A DNA stretch of 64,000 bases from Mycobacterium colombiense CECT 3035 (GCF_002105755.1 NZ_CP020821.1:4774001-4838000), one strand, 5' to 3'. Counted from the first letter of the stretch, positions 18,474 through 27,127 are shown. Made by a program: numbers and translations. Notes: generated from the letters alone by a model not told the origin.

Positions 18474-19130
18474 GTGCCCGACAGCTTGGTCACGGTGGTG
18501 TTGCCCTGCCTCAACGAAGAGGAGTCGCTGCCCGCGGTGCTGGCCGCGATCCCCGCCGGCTACCAGGCGCTGGTGGTGGACAACAACAGCACCGATGACA
18601 CCGCCGGGGTGGCGTGCCGGCACGGCGCGCGCGTCGTCGCCGAACCGCGGGCCGGGTACGGCTCGGCCGTGCACGCCGGCGTGCTCGCCGCGACCACGCC
18701 GATCGTGGCGGTCATCGACGCCGACGGCTCGATGGACGGCGGTGAGCTGCCGCGGCTGGTCGCCGAGCTGGAGAGGGGCGCCGACCTGGTGACCGGCCGG
18801 CGCCGGCCGGTGCCCGGGCTGCACTGGCCGTGGGTGGCGCGGGTGGGCACCGTCGTCATGAGCTGGCGGCTGCGCACCCGCCACGGCCTGCCGGTGCACG
18901 ACATCGCGCCGATGCGGGTGGCCCGGCGCGAGGCGCTGCTGCAGCTGGGCGTCGTCGACCGGCGGTCCGGATATCCGCTGGAACTGCTGGTGCGTGCGGC
19001 GGCCGCCGGCTGGCGCGTCGTCGAACTCGACATCAGCTACGGGCCGCGGACGGGCGGCAGGTCGAAGGTCAGCGGTTCGCTGCGCGGCAGCATCACCGCG
19101 ATCCTCGACTTCTGGAAGGTGATCTCGTGA
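18474..19130 (+). CDS. Family 2 glycosyltransferase (Rv0539-like)
   Basis: 218 aa from GTG 18474, two bases after the preceding stop. A GT-A fold with VTVVLPCLNEEESLPAVLAA, VVDNNSTDDTAGVA and the metal-binding DxD region IDADGSMDGGEL at about residue 82, resembling dolichol-phosphate mannose/glucose synthase-type GT2 enzymes that use a nucleotide sugar at the cytoplasmic face. TGRRRPVPGLHWPW and GYPLELLVRA are usual for the subfamily. No C-terminal TM pair is present. The stop overlaps the next start (GTGA). Acceptor unknown; a role with the membrane mannosyltransferase-like protein at 19792 is plausible. Confidence 0.85.
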   Translation: MPDSLVTVVLPCLNEEESLPAVLAAIPAGYQALVVDNNSTDDTAGVACRHGARVVAEPRAGYGSAVHAGVLAATTPIVAVIDADGSMDGGELPRLVAELERGADLVTGRRRPVPGLHWPWVARVGTVVMSWRLRTRHGLPVHDIAPMRVARREALLQLGVVDRRSGYPLELLVRAAAAGWRVVELDISYGPRTGGRSKVSGSLRGSITAILDFWKVIS

Positions 19131-19786
19131 CGCTGCCGGTGACCCTGCTGGTGGTCGCCAAGGCGCCCGAGCCGGGCCGGGCCAAGACGCGGCTCGCGGC
19201 GACCGTCGGCGACCGGGCCGCCGCCGAAATCGCCGCCGCCGCACTGCTTGACACGCTCGACGCGGTGGCCGCCACGCCGGTGTCGTCGCGGGTGGTGGCG
19301 CTGGCCGGCGACCTGGACGGCGCGGCGAACGCCGCCGAGATCCGCCGGCGGCTGGCGTCGTTCACGGTGATCGCCCAGCGCGGTGCGGATTTCGCGGCCC
19401 GGCTCGCCAGCGCGCACGCCGACGCGGCCGGGGGGTTACCGGTCCTGCAGATCGGCATGGACACCCCCCAGGTGAGCGCGGACCTGTTGGCCCGCTGTGC
19501 GCGCCGGCTGCTCGAGACGCAGGCCGTGCTCGGGCCGGCCCACGACGGCGGCTGGTGGGTGCTCGGCGTGAGGCAGCCCGCGATGGCGCAGTGCCTGCGC
19601 ACCGTGCCGATGTCCGCCCCCGACACCGGCGATCTGACCTTGAAAGCGTTGCGCGACAACGGCATTGATGTGGCGACCGTTGAGGCGCTGGCGGACGTGG
19701 ACGTCGTCGACGACGTCGCGGGGGTGCGCGACGCCTGCGCACCCAACAGCCGGTTCGCGCGCGTCACCCGTGCGGCCGGCCTCTAG
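19127..19786 (+). CDS. DUF2064 / TIGR04282-type glycosyltransferase-like protein (Rv0540-like)
   Basis: 219 aa from GTG 19127, coupled to the preceding GT2 gene. LLVVAKAPEPGRAKTRLAAT is the nucleotidyl/glycosyltransferase-like Gly/Lys/Arg motif of this family (compare MobA-type folds), and IGMDTPQVSADLL plus GPAHDGGWWVLGV are the two other signature blocks. Members often sit beside GT2 genes, as here, and are thought to handle nucleotide sugars or precursors. Function not proven. Ends 5 bp before the convergent Rv0541c-like gene. Confidence 0.82.
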   Translation: MTLPVTLLVVAKAPEPGRAKTRLAATVGDRAAAEIAAAALLDTLDAVAATPVSSRVVALAGDLDGAANAAEIRRRLASFTVIAQRGADFAARLASAHADAAGGLPVLQIGMDTPQVSADLLARCARRLLETQAVLGPAHDGGWWVLGVRQPAMAQCLRTVPMSAPDTGDLTLKALRDNGIDVATVEALADVDVVDDVAGVRDACAPNSRFARVTRAAGL

Positions 19787-19791
19787 GCGGG

Positions 19792-21177
19792 CTACCAGTT
19801 CGTCAGGATGATCGTGTTGAGCGCCAGGGCGCCGACGGCGTTGAGCGCCAACCAGATCCGGTGTGAACGTACCGGCAGGAGTGCGGCGGCCGCGGTGAGC
19901 CAGATGGTGAACGGCAGCCAGATGCGTTCCACCTCGGCCTTGCTCAGCATGCTCAGGTCCGCGAAGACGATGGCGGCCAGCACCCCAAGCAGCAGCAGGT
20001 GAAAACCGGAGCGGCGGCGGATGGCGGGCCAGTCGAACACCCTGCTGATTCCCGCGACGCCGCCCAGCCCGATCGCGCACACCACGCACGCCAGGTTGGC
20101 CCAGCTCCAATACTGGAACGGCCGGTCCTTGGCGATGCCCTGCCAATAGCGTTGCTGCACCAGGGTATAGCCGTCGAACCAGAAGAACCCGGCGACGGCG
20201 AAGGCGGCCGCCACCGCGATCGCGGCCAGCGCGGCCGGGCCCAGGGCCCGCAGGATCGCTCGCCAGTGCGCCAAGCCACTGGCCGGCTGCTGGGCGCCCA
20301 CCAGCACCGCCAGCGCGGGCAGCCCCATCAACATCAGGCCGTAGTTGCAGAACACCCCCCAGCCCAGCAGCAGGCCGGCGCCCGCGGCCGTCAGCGCGGG
20401 GAAGCGGACCGGGCGGTGCACCGCCACGGCCAGCAGCGCGATGCCCCACGCCGCCACCCCCGCGAAGTAGCCGTCGGCCGACACCGCCACCCAGATCGCC
20501 GTCGGCGCCAGGGCGACGAACGGGGCGGCGCGGCGCGCGGTCGGCTCGTCGGCCAGCGCGCGCACGGCGATCACCACCGCGGCCGCCGCGCTCGAGCCGG
20601 CCAGCAGGCACAGCAGCCCGGCCCAGGCGCCGCCGTGCAGGCCGAGCCGGTCCAGCCAGACGAACGTCAGCAGCGCGCCGGGTGGATGCCCGGACACATG
20701 CGTGGTCCACGAGTTCGGCTGGTAGTCCACGATCCGGCCGGCGAACGTGCGCAGCGTCGCGCCGATGTCGGTGATGCCGGGCACCTGCGACAGGTATTCG
20801 TCGCGGGTGGTCAGCCGGCCGGCGAAGCCGCGCTGCCAGCCGTCGATCATCGCCAGCGCGAACGCCCACCCGCACGCGGTGGCCCAGCTGCCCAGCGTCA
20901 GTGCGCGCCACGAAAGGCGTTGCGCCAGAGGCGGTCCCCAGGCGACAACGGCGATCGCGAGGGCGATGGCGGGCCCGGTTCCCCAGCCGGCGTGGATCAG
21001 CCATTCGCCGAAGATCGGCGCGGCGCCGGCGTGGGTGGCGAACTTCTCGGCGCCGACGTCGAGCCGCGGCCGCACGCCGATGTTCATCCGCGGCAGCACG
21101 AACGCCGCCGCCACCAGCACCACCCCGACCGTGACCGCTACCGCCTCGCGCACTGCCTCCCGTCGAGCGATCCTCAC
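19792..21177 (-). CDS. Polytopic membrane protein, mannosyltransferase-like (Rv0541c-like)
   Basis: 461 aa from GTG 21177 (VRIARREAVREAVAVTVGVV). Around ten TM helices are visible. An extracytoplasmic loop after TM1 holds RMNIGVRPRLDVGAEKFATH, and the segment HVSGHPPGALLTFVWLDRLG has His residues at the membrane surface, as in GT-C polyprenol-phosphate-sugar transferases. The longer open frame upstream is only the shadow of menE. Located leftward behind menE (12-bp gap), so it may be in the menE operon, though its logical partner is the GT2 gene pair at 18474-19786. Enzyme activity is inferred from topology only. Confidence 0.75.
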   Translation of the reverse strand: MRIARREAVREAVAVTVGVVLVAAAFVLPRMNIGVRPRLDVGAEKFATHAGAAPIFGEWLIHAGWGTGPAIALAIAVVAWGPPLAQRLSWRALTLGSWATACGWAFALAMIDGWQRGFAGRLTTRDEYLSQVPGITDIGATLRTFAGRIVDYQPNSWTTHVSGHPPGALLTFVWLDRLGLHGGAWAGLLCLLAGSSAAAAVVIAVRALADEPTARRAAPFVALAPTAIWVAVSADGYFAGVAAWGIALLAVAVHRPVRFPALTAAGAGLLLGWGVFCNYGLMLMGLPALAVLVGAQQPASGLAHWRAILRALGPAALAAIAVAAAFAVAGFFWFDGYTLVQQRYWQGIAKDRPFQYWSWANLACVVCAIGLGGVAGISRVFDWPAIRRRSGFHLLLLGVLAAIVFADLSMLSKAEVERIWLPFTIWLTAAAALLPVRSHRIWLALNAVGALALNTIILTNW

Positions 21178-21188
21178 GGACGAACAGC

Positions 21189-22280
21189 CTATTGATCGCT
21201 CGGGCCGGCGAACCGGCGCACCAATGCCGTCCGGTCGACCTTGCCGATGCCGCGGCGCGGCAGGGCGTCGACGACGTGCAGCTCGCGTGGTGCGGCCGTG
21301 GCGTCCAGGGTGCGGGTCACCTGCGCGCGCAGCGCGTCCAGGGTCGGCGCGGCCGCCCCGTCGCGCAGCACGATCGCGGCCACCACCCGCTGCCCCAGCC
21401 GGTCGTCGGCCACCCCGAACACCGCGCAATCGCTCACGGCCGGATGGGTGCACAGCGCCGCCTCGACCGGCTGCGGCAACACGGTCAGCCCGCCGGTGCT
21501 GATCGCGTCGTCGGCGCGGCCCAGCACGGTCAGCACGCCCGCGTCGCTGACGGCGCCGAGGTCGTCGGTCACGAACCAGCCCGGCTCGGCGAACGGATCG
21601 GGGTCGACCGGGTTGCGGTAGCCCTTGGCCAGGGTCGCGCCGCCGATGACGATGCGCCCGTCGACCGTGCGCAGCCGCACCCCGTCCAGCGGGACACCGT
21701 CGTACACGCAGCCGCCGGCGGTCTCGCTCATCCCGTAGGTGCGCACCACGGTGATGCCCGCCGTGGCCGCTTCGTCGAGCACCGGGCGCGGCGCGGGTCC
21801 GCCGCCGAGCAGCACGGCATCCAGTTCGGCGAGGGCGGCCGCGGCGGCCGGGTCGCCGAGCGCCTTGGCCAGCTGCGCGGCAACCAGCGAGGTGTAGCGC
21901 CGCCCCGAGCCCAACGCCCTTATGGAGCCGGGCAATTCGGCGATGTTGAACCCGGCGGTGACGTCCATCTCGACCAGTGCCGAGCCGGCGAGCAGGCTGC
22001 GCACCAGAACCTGCACGCCGGCGATGTGGTGGGGTGGCAGGGCGAGCAGCCAGCTGCCCGGGCCGCCGAGGCGGTCGTGGGTGGCCGACGCGCTAGCGGT
22101 CAGGGCGGCGGCGGTCAGCAACGCGCCCTTGGGAATTCCGGTGGTGCCCGACGTCGCCGCGACCAGCGCCACGTCGTCGTCAATGACCTCCCCGACGCGC
22201 AGCCCCGCCCGCAACGCATCCGCCTCGCGGTCGTCGCCCTCCGGCAGGGCGACCAGTGCGGCATCACGCCCGTCCAGCAC
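21189..22280 (-). CDS. menE: O-succinylbenzoate--CoA ligase
   Basis: 363 aa from GTG 22280 (MLDGRDAALVALPEG), nearly identical in length to M. tuberculosis MenE (362 aa). It activates o-succinylbenzoate to its CoA ester for MenB. The adenylation P-loop ATSGTTGIPKG is at residues 42-52, TYGMSETAGG and FVTDDLGAVSDAG are the later core motifs, and RRGIGKVDRTALVRRF contains the C-terminal catalytic Lys. It is shorter than most acyl-CoA synthetases (about 500 aa) because the N-terminal subdomain is reduced, as is normal for mycobacterial MenE. In-frame residues upstream (LHVPPGSAASSLLPALERVL) lack a standard start codon. Confidence 0.93.
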   Translation of the reverse strand: MLDGRDAALVALPEGDDREADALRAGLRVGEVIDDDVALVAATSGTTGIPKGALLTAAALTASASATHDRLGGPGSWLLALPPHHIAGVQVLVRSLLAGSALVEMDVTAGFNIAELPGSIRALGSGRRYTSLVAAQLAKALGDPAAAAALAELDAVLLGGGPAPRPVLDEAATAGITVVRTYGMSETAGGCVYDGVPLDGVRLRTVDGRIVIGGATLAKGYRNPVDPDPFAEPGWFVTDDLGAVSDAGVLTVLGRADDAISTGGLTVLPQPVEAALCTHPAVSDCAVFGVADDRLGQRVVAAIVLRDGAAAPTLDALRAQVTRTLDATAAPRELHVVDALPRRGIGKVDRTALVRRFAGPSDQ

Positions 22281-22348
22281 CCGCTCGAGCGCGGGCAGCA
22301 GCGACGAGGCCGCCGAACCCGGCGGGACGTGCAGCGCGCGCAGTACGG

Positions 22349-22651
22349 CTATGCCGGGTCCCCGGCCTCGTCGGCGTCGTCGAACGGCCAGCCCTGCGCC
22401 GCCAACCGCACCCGCACCCGCTCGACGTCGGCGGGTGACGGCAATTCATCGGTGATCTGGGTGATCAGCACGCCGATGTCCACATCATCGAACTCGCCGC
22501 GCCGAACCAGCTCGCAGGCCACCGCCTTGGCTTCGTCGTTGGACAGCCGGCGGGTCAGCAACGCGAGCACCGGGAAGGTGTCGGTCGGTGGCACGCCTTC
22601 GGGATATCCCGCGCGGAGCCAGGAGACGATCGAATTCAGGAATCCGTTCAC
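22349..22651 (-). CDS. DUF3349 protein (Rv0543c-like)
   Basis: 100 aa from GTG 22651, equal to Rv0543c of M. tuberculosis. Core sequence SWLRAGYPEGVPPTDTFPVL followed by LLTRRLSNDEAKAVACELVR is the compact helical DUF3349 fold; three paralogues exist in M. tuberculosis. TDELPSPADVERVRVRLAAQGWP is the C-terminal helix region. Function unknown. A longer open frame upstream (to 22822) is not conserved. Lies between the Rv0544c-like gene and menE in a leftward run. Confidence 0.85.
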   Translation of the reverse strand: MNGFLNSIVSWLRAGYPEGVPPTDTFPVLALLTRRLSNDEAKAVACELVRRGEFDDVDIGVLITQITDELPSPADVERVRVRLAAQGWPFDDADEAGDPA

Positions 22652-22707
22652 GCTCTGACAACACCCCCCGGTGTTTGGCTTAGCAAATCCGTGGGCACCA
22701 ATCGATG

Positions 22708-23006
22708 CTACTTGGGCTTTGCTCCGAGGAAAGCGGTGCCGGTTTGGTGGGCGATGAAGTCGCGGGAGATGTAGGCCAGTGCGAAGGCGATCACCACGAA
22801 CACCACGGCGAAGATCGCCCACGCGAACGCCAGCAGCATGGGGTTCTTCTGCGGCGAGCTGCCGTCGGTCCCGACCTCTCCGGCGCCGATCGCCTGGAAC
22901 CGCAGGCCCAAGGCGAACAACCCCGGCAACGCGGCGCCGGCCAGCTGGCGAAGAGCAGGATCTTGAGGGAGGCCTGGTAGTTGAACCAGTCGCTGAAGTG
23001 ACTCAT
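22708..23006 (-). pseudogene. Small two-TM membrane protein (Rv0544c-like), frameshifted
   Basis: The intact protein would have 99 aa. It starts MSHFSDWFNYQASLKILLFA at ATG 23006, then changes frame near 22947 and continues QLAGAALPGLFALGLRFQAI, FAWAIFAVVFVVIAFALAYI and RDFIAHQTGTAFLG to the TAG at 22708. Restoring one G in the GG at 22947-22948 (plus strand) rejoins the two halves. The ATG shares a base with the pitA stop (TGATG), so it follows pitA in the same transcript. A role with the phosphate transporter is suggested only by this coupling. The break is probably a sequencing error. Confidence 0.8.
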
Positions 23007-24247
23007 CACGCGTTCGCCTTCATGGTGGGGTCGTCGGAGTCGAATCGGGGGGTGCTACCGCCGCCGACCGTGGGTCCGGCGTCCGCGGGCGGGTGGTGAT
23101 CGTCGGATTCCTCGAGCCCGGTGGTCAGGTCGCCCTTCCATTCGGCGTTGACGTTGTGGTGGTCGACCTTGACCTTGCGCGACCGGATGTAGATCGTCGC
23201 CGAGACCGCGATCAGCAGCGAGAACCCGATGATCGCGCCGGGGTATCCGCCGATGAGGTGGACGATCCAGTAGGTGAGCGCGCCGACCAACCCGGCCAAC
23301 GGGAGCGTGACCAGCCAGGCAACGCCCATGCGGCCGGCCACTCCCCAGCGGACCTCGCCGCCGGGCTTGCCCAGCCCGCTGCCCAGCACCGAACCGGTGC
23401 ACACCTGCGTCGTCGACAGCGCGTAACCGAAGTGGGTGGACAGCAGAATCACCGCGGCCGAAGAGGATTCGGCCGCCATGCCCTGCGGCGACTGGATTTC
23501 CACCAGCCCCTTGCCCAGGGTGCGGATGATCCGCCAGCCGCCCAGGTAGGTGCCCGCAGCCATCGCCAGGGCGCAACAGACGATCACCCACAGCGGCGGC
23601 GACGCGGCGGTCTTGCTGACCGCGCCGTAGGACATCAGCGCCAGGAAGATGATGCCCATCGTCTTCTGTGCGTCGCCGGTGCCATGCGCCAGCGAGACCA
23701 GGGAGGCCGAGCCCCACTGCCCGTACCGGAATCCGGCCTCGGTGCGCTTCGTGTCGAGGCCGCGCGTGACGCGGTAGACCAACCAGGTCGCTATCGCTCC
23801 GACGGCGATGGCCAGGATGGCGGCGACGACGGCCGGGATGAGCACCTTGGATACGAGGCCCTTCCAGATCACCCCGTGGGCGCCGACGGCGGCGATGGTG
23901 GCGCCGACGATGCCGCCGATCAGGGCGTGCGACGAACTCGAGGGGATGCCGAGGAGCCAGGTCAGCAGGTTCCACACGATGCCGCCGACGAGGCCGGCAA
24001 ACACCAGCTCCAGCGTGACGATGTGCCCGTCGATGAGGCCTTTGGCGATCGTCGCGGCGACGGCGGTGGACATGAACGCACCCACGAGGTTCAGCACCGC
24101 GGACAGCGCTACCGCCACCTTGGGCTTGAGCGCACCGGAGGCGATGGAGGTCGCCATCGCGTTGCCCGTGTCGTGGAAGCCGTTGGTGAAATCGAAAGCG
24201 AGTGCCGTGATTACGACAATGATCAAGAGGAACAATTGGATGTTCAC
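23006..24247 (-). CDS. pitA: Low-affinity inorganic phosphate transporter PitA
   Basis: 413 aa from GTG 24247 (MNIQLFLLIIVVITALAFDF). PiT-family inverted repeats are present: FDFTNGFHDTGNAMATSIAS near residue 20 and SLAHGTGDAQKTMGI near residue 188, with GIPSSSSHALIGGIVGA and STHFGYALSTTQVCTGSVLG between and after. It carries phosphate (with divalent metal and proton) into the cell. Oddity: the second repeat reads HGTGDAQK where PiT proteins normally have HG-x-N-D (Asn). The C-terminal 50 residues are a polar cytoplasmic tail. A direct-repeat sequence resembling a PHO box lies about 86 bp upstream (24333-24354). Confidence 0.92.
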   Translation of the reverse strand: MNIQLFLLIIVVITALAFDFTNGFHDTGNAMATSIASGALKPKVAVALSAVLNLVGAFMSTAVAATIAKGLIDGHIVTLELVFAGLVGGIVWNLLTWLLGIPSSSSHALIGGIVGATIAAVGAHGVIWKGLVSKVLIPAVVAAILAIAVGAIATWLVYRVTRGLDTKRTEAGFRYGQWGSASLVSLAHGTGDAQKTMGIIFLALMSYGAVSKTAASPPLWVIVCCALAMAAGTYLGGWRIIRTLGKGLVEIQSPQGMAAESSSAAVILLSTHFGYALSTTQVCTGSVLGSGLGKPGGEVRWGVAGRMGVAWLVTLPLAGLVGALTYWIVHLIGGYPGAIIGFSLLIAVSATIYIRSRKVKVDHHNVNAEWKGDLTTGLEESDDHHPPADAGPTVGGGSTPRFDSDDPTMKANA

Positions 24248-24332
24248 AGCGCCTGATTCTGGTGGTAGGAGGTTTCCATTGTCGAATGCTGGGGGAGCCG
24301 AATCGCGGGTGTACCTTGAACCGTCGCCAGAT

Positions 24333-24354
24333 GTTACCTCTCAGTTAACCGGCG
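24333..24354. promoter_or_regulatory. PHO-box-like direct repeat upstream of pitA
   Basis: GTTACCTCTCA followed directly by GTTAACCGGCG makes two 11-bp direct repeats, the spacing used by PhoP/RegX3-type response regulators (unit close to GTTCACC). It lies 86 bp before the pitA start and overlaps the last codons of the VOC gene. The match is to spacing and half the unit only. Confidence 0.3.
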
Positions 24355-24752
24355 TTTCCCGGACGTTCACCTCGGGTGTCACGCCGTAACGGGTGGTCGG
24401 AGGGGATTTCCAGGAAAATCAACGTGATTCCGTCCGGGTCGAGCACATGCATTTCATAGAGGCCCCAAGGTTCCTGGCGCGCCTCGCGCGCAATGGACAC
24501 TCCGCGGCCGCGAAGCTCGGCCTGGGTCGCCTCGATGTCGCGGACCTGTAGCCACAGCGCGCCCGGGAAGGGGCCGCGCGAGTGGTCCGGGGAGCCGTAA
24601 CCGGCGAGTTCCAGCAGCGACTGGCCCGCGAAAAATACTGTGCCCCCGCCGTATTCGCGGGCTATCGCCAGGCCGATCTGGTCGCGGTAGAAGCTCAGCG
24701 ACCGCTGATAGTCCGCCGGCCGGAGCAGCATCCGGCTGGCCAGGATCTCCAT
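24345..24752 (-). CDS. VOC-family (glyoxalase/bleomycin resistance-like) protein (Rv0546c-like)
   Basis: 135 aa from ATG 24752 (MEILASRMLLRPADYQRSLS), matching the start of Rv0546c. One beta-alpha-beta-beta-beta pair of the vicinal-oxygen-chelate fold is followed by the second: FYRDQIGLAIAREYGGGTVF, LWLQVRDIEATQAELRGRGV and HVLDPDGITLIFLEIP. The E/H metal ligands expected are in LELAGYGSPDH and EMHVLDPDG. Such small proteins include dioxygenases, glyoxalases and resistance proteins; substrate unknown. It precedes pitA (97-bp gap) in a leftward run. Confidence 0.85.
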   Translation of the reverse strand: MEILASRMLLRPADYQRSLSFYRDQIGLAIAREYGGGTVFFAGQSLLELAGYGSPDHSRGPFPGALWLQVRDIEATQAELRGRGVSIAREARQEPWGLYEMHVLDPDGITLIFLEIPSDHPLRRDTRGERPGNAG

Positions 24753-24805
24753 AGCGTCGTGTCTATCACAGTGCCGGTCGGAAACCGCCGGCCGAGCCGG
24801 CCGGG

Positions 24806-25702
24806 TCAGCCGTCGGTCTTGCGGTTGGGCTGGATGCTCTGGCGCTGCATGACGGCGTTCACCCAGCGCGGGCCGAACGTGTCCAGTGCCTTGGCGGCGA
24901 TCGCCATCCGGGGTGCGATGCGCACCGGGCGGGTGCGGGCGGCGGTGATCATCCACTCGCCGGCCTCCTCCGACGTCAGCGCCGGCATCCCCTCGTAGGC
25001 CTTGGTCGGCGCGATCATCGGGGTGGCCACCAGCGGGTAGTACAGCGTGGTGGAGTGCACGCCCTTGTCGCCCCACTCGGTCTCCACCACCCGGCTGACC
25101 GTTGACAGCGCGGCCTTCGAGGCGTTGTACACCGCGAACAGCGGCGAGGCCTCCGAGAGCACACCCCACGTCGAGACGTTGATGATGTGGCCGTCGCCGC
25201 GCTCGATCATCCCGGGCGCCAGCCCGCGGATCAGCCGCAGCGGCGCGTAGTAGTTGAGCACCATGGTCCGCTCGACGTCGTGCCAGCGTTCCAGCGACTC
25301 GGCCAGGGGCCGGCGGATGGACCGGCCGGCGTTGTTGATCAGGATGTCGATGCCGCCGAGGCGCTTTTCGACGTCGGCGACCAGCGCGTCTACGGCGTCC
25401 ATGTCCGAGACGTCGCAGGGGATCGACAGCGCTTCACCGCCCGCGCCGGTGATCCGCTCGGCCAGCGCGTCCAGCAGATCCTGGCGGCGCGCGACGACGA
25501 CCACCGTGGCGCCCGCCCGGGCGAACTGTTCGGCGGCGGCCTCGCCGATCCCGGACGACGCCCCCGTCAGCAGGATGCGCTTGCCGCCCAGCTCGATCGG
25601 CTTGATCAGCGGACGGTTGACCAACACTTGCGGCGCCATCGGGGGTCGCATGGTTGCCAGCACGAACTGGTCGGCGATCCGGCGGAGGGGACTCTTGCTC
25701 AC
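24806..25702 (-). CDS. Short-chain dehydrogenase/reductase (Rv0547c-like)
   Basis: 298 aa from GTG 25702. The classical SDR motifs are TGASSGIGEAAAEQFARAGA (cofactor Gly motif), NNAGRSIRRPL, Ser in NVSTWGVLSEASP and YNASKAALSTVSR (YxxxK). An N-terminal extension of about 40 residues (MSKSPLRRIADQFVLATMRP) precedes the Rossmann fold and may contact membrane or lipid. It lies 39 bp after menB in the same direction, so probably co-transcribed. Substrate unknown; a lipid keto group is plausible. Confidence 0.85.
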   Translation of the reverse strand: MSKSPLRRIADQFVLATMRPPMAPQVLVNRPLIKPIELGGKRILLTGASSGIGEAAAEQFARAGATVVVVARRQDLLDALAERITGAGGEALSIPCDVSDMDAVDALVADVEKRLGGIDILINNAGRSIRRPLAESLERWHDVERTMVLNYYAPLRLIRGLAPGMIERGDGHIINVSTWGVLSEASPLFAVYNASKAALSTVSRVVETEWGDKGVHSTTLYYPLVATPMIAPTKAYEGMPALTSEEAGEWMITAARTRPVRIAPRMAIAAKALDTFGPRWVNAVMQRQSIQPNRKTDG

Positions 25703-25741
25703 GTGACGCGAGTCTAGGCGGCGCCGCCGGTGCGCCCGCCG

Positions 25742-26644
25742 CTAGAAGTAGCGGGGGAACCGGCTCCAGTCCGGATCCCGCTTCTGAAGGAAGGCGTCGC
25801 GGCCCTCGACGGCCTCATCGGTCATGTACGCCAGCCGGGTGGCCTCGCCCGCGAACAGCTGCTGGCCCACCAGGCCGTCGTCGAGCAGGTTGAACGCGAA
25901 CTTCAGCATGCGTTGCGCCTGCGGGGATTTGGCGTTGATCTCGCGCGCCCACTCGATGGCCTCCGATTCCAGCTGCGCATGGCCGACGACCGCGTTGACC
26001 GCGCCCATCTGATGCATCTGCTCGGCGGTGTAGGGCCGGCCCAGGAAGAAGATTTCGCGGGCGAACTTCTGGCCGACCTGGCGGGCCAGGTACGCGCTGC
26101 CGTAGCCGCCGTCGAAGCTGCCGACGTCGGCGTCGGTCTGCTTGAAGCGGGCGTGCTCGCGGCTGGCCAGGGTGAGGTCACAGACCACGTGCAGGCTGTG
26201 CCCGCCGCCGGCCGCCCACCCGTTGACCAGGCAGATGACCACCTTGGGCATGAACCGGATCAGCCGTTGCACCTCGAGGATGTGCAGCCGGCCGGCGCGT
26301 GCGGGGTCGACGGTGTCGGCGGTGTCGCCGCTGGCGTACTGGTAGCCGCTGCGCCCGCGGATGCGCTGATCGCCGCCGGAGCAGAACGCCCAGCCGCCGT
26401 CCTTGGGCGATGGGCCGTTGCCGGTGAGCAACACGACACCGACGTCCGGAGACATCCGGGCGTGGTCGAGCACCCGGTAGAGCTCGTCGACGGTGTGCGG
26501 CCGAAACGCGTTGCGCACCTCGGGCCGGTCGAACGCGACCCGCACCGTGGCGTCGTCGACGTGGCGGTGGTAGGTGATGTCGGTCAGGTCGCCGAACCCG
26601 TCCACCGGGCGCCAGGCCTGCGCATCAAAGGGGTTGTCACTCAA
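25742..26644 (-). CDS. menB: 1,4-dihydroxy-2-naphthoyl-CoA synthase
   Basis: 300 aa from TTG 26644 (MSDNPFDAQAW). MenB closes the naphthoquinone ring from o-succinylbenzoyl-CoA. Crotonase-fold signatures are WAFCSGGDQRIRGRSGYQYA, NGWAAGGGHSLHVVCDLTLA and the catalytic Asp/Tyr region DADVGSFDGGYGSAYLARQV. The C-terminal AYMTDEAVEGRDAFLQKRDP is nearly identical to the M. tuberculosis enzyme. The M. tuberculosis protein is about 14 residues longer at the N-terminus; here no ATG/GTG exists in that stretch, and AGGAG lies 10 bp before the TTG. Probably follows the oxidoreductase gene at 26658 in one leftward operon. Confidence 0.95.
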   Translation of the reverse strand: MSDNPFDAQAWRPVDGFGDLTDITYHRHVDDATVRVAFDRPEVRNAFRPHTVDELYRVLDHARMSPDVGVVLLTGNGPSPKDGGWAFCSGGDQRIRGRSGYQYASGDTADTVDPARAGRLHILEVQRLIRFMPKVVICLVNGWAAGGGHSLHVVCDLTLASREHARFKQTDADVGSFDGGYGSAYLARQVGQKFAREIFFLGRPYTAEQMHQMGAVNAVVGHAQLESEAIEWAREINAKSPQAQRMLKFAFNLLDDGLVGQQLFAGEATRLAYMTDEAVEGRDAFLQKRDPDWSRFPRYF

Positions 26645-26657
26645 TCTGTTTGAACTC

Positions 26658-27113
26658 CTATGCCGGGTCCAGCCGGAATACCGGACACACGCCGGCCAGC
26701 GCCTCGAACTCCTCGGGGCGTCCGTCGGTGACCAACCCAGAGCGTTTCATGAAGCCGACGCCGGTGGGCACCTCGGTGGGGAACGCCCGCAGGAACGGCC
26801 GCGCCGCGTCGGGCGACAACTCCACCATCCGCACCCGTTCGGAGTGCCGGCCGCGGGCCAGCGTCGCGTACTGCGCGGCGCGCACGTTGCGGATCCAGTC
26901 CGCTCCCGGAAAGCCGCCCACCACATACCGATTGCCGTCCACCGTCATCGGTGTCACCGGCGTCGAGCGGGGCGTCCCGGACTTGCGTCCGGGCACGGTC
27001 AGCACCACCGGGCTTTCGCCGCCGAAGCTCAGTCCGAGCCGCGACATCCGGATGAAGACCTTGTTCGCCGGCTTCAGCCACCAAGGTGGTTTCAGCCCGT
27101 CGGGCGTACCCAT
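26658..27113 (-). CDS. Nitroreductase-family deazaflavin-dependent oxidoreductase
   Basis: 151 aa from ATG 27113. VVLTVPGRKSGTPRSTPVTP is the Ddn-type F420-binding signature; NRYVVGGFPGADWIRNVRAA is the second conserved block. Likely reduces a quinone or other acceptor with F420H2. It is absent at this position in M. tuberculosis. It sits 13 bp upstream of menB, between menB and an aldo/keto reductase, which raises the possibility of a quinone-related role. A longer frame upstream belongs to the shadow of the aldo/keto reductase gene. Confidence 0.82.
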   Translation of the reverse strand: MGTPDGLKPPWWLKPANKVFIRMSRLGLSFGGESPVVLTVPGRKSGTPRSTPVTPMTVDGNRYVVGGFPGADWIRNVRAAQYATLARGRHSERVRMVELSPDAARPFLRAFPTEVPTGVGFMKRSGLVTDGRPEEFEALAGVCPVFRLDPA

Positions 27114-27127
27114 GCCTGACACAGTAG

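Noticed and set aside
17482..18598. Different C-terminus of the Rv0538-like protein from the second frame through 18598
   Set aside because: The Arg/Pro-rich tail is a frame shadow; the Pro/Thr repeats in the other frame are the conserved ones.
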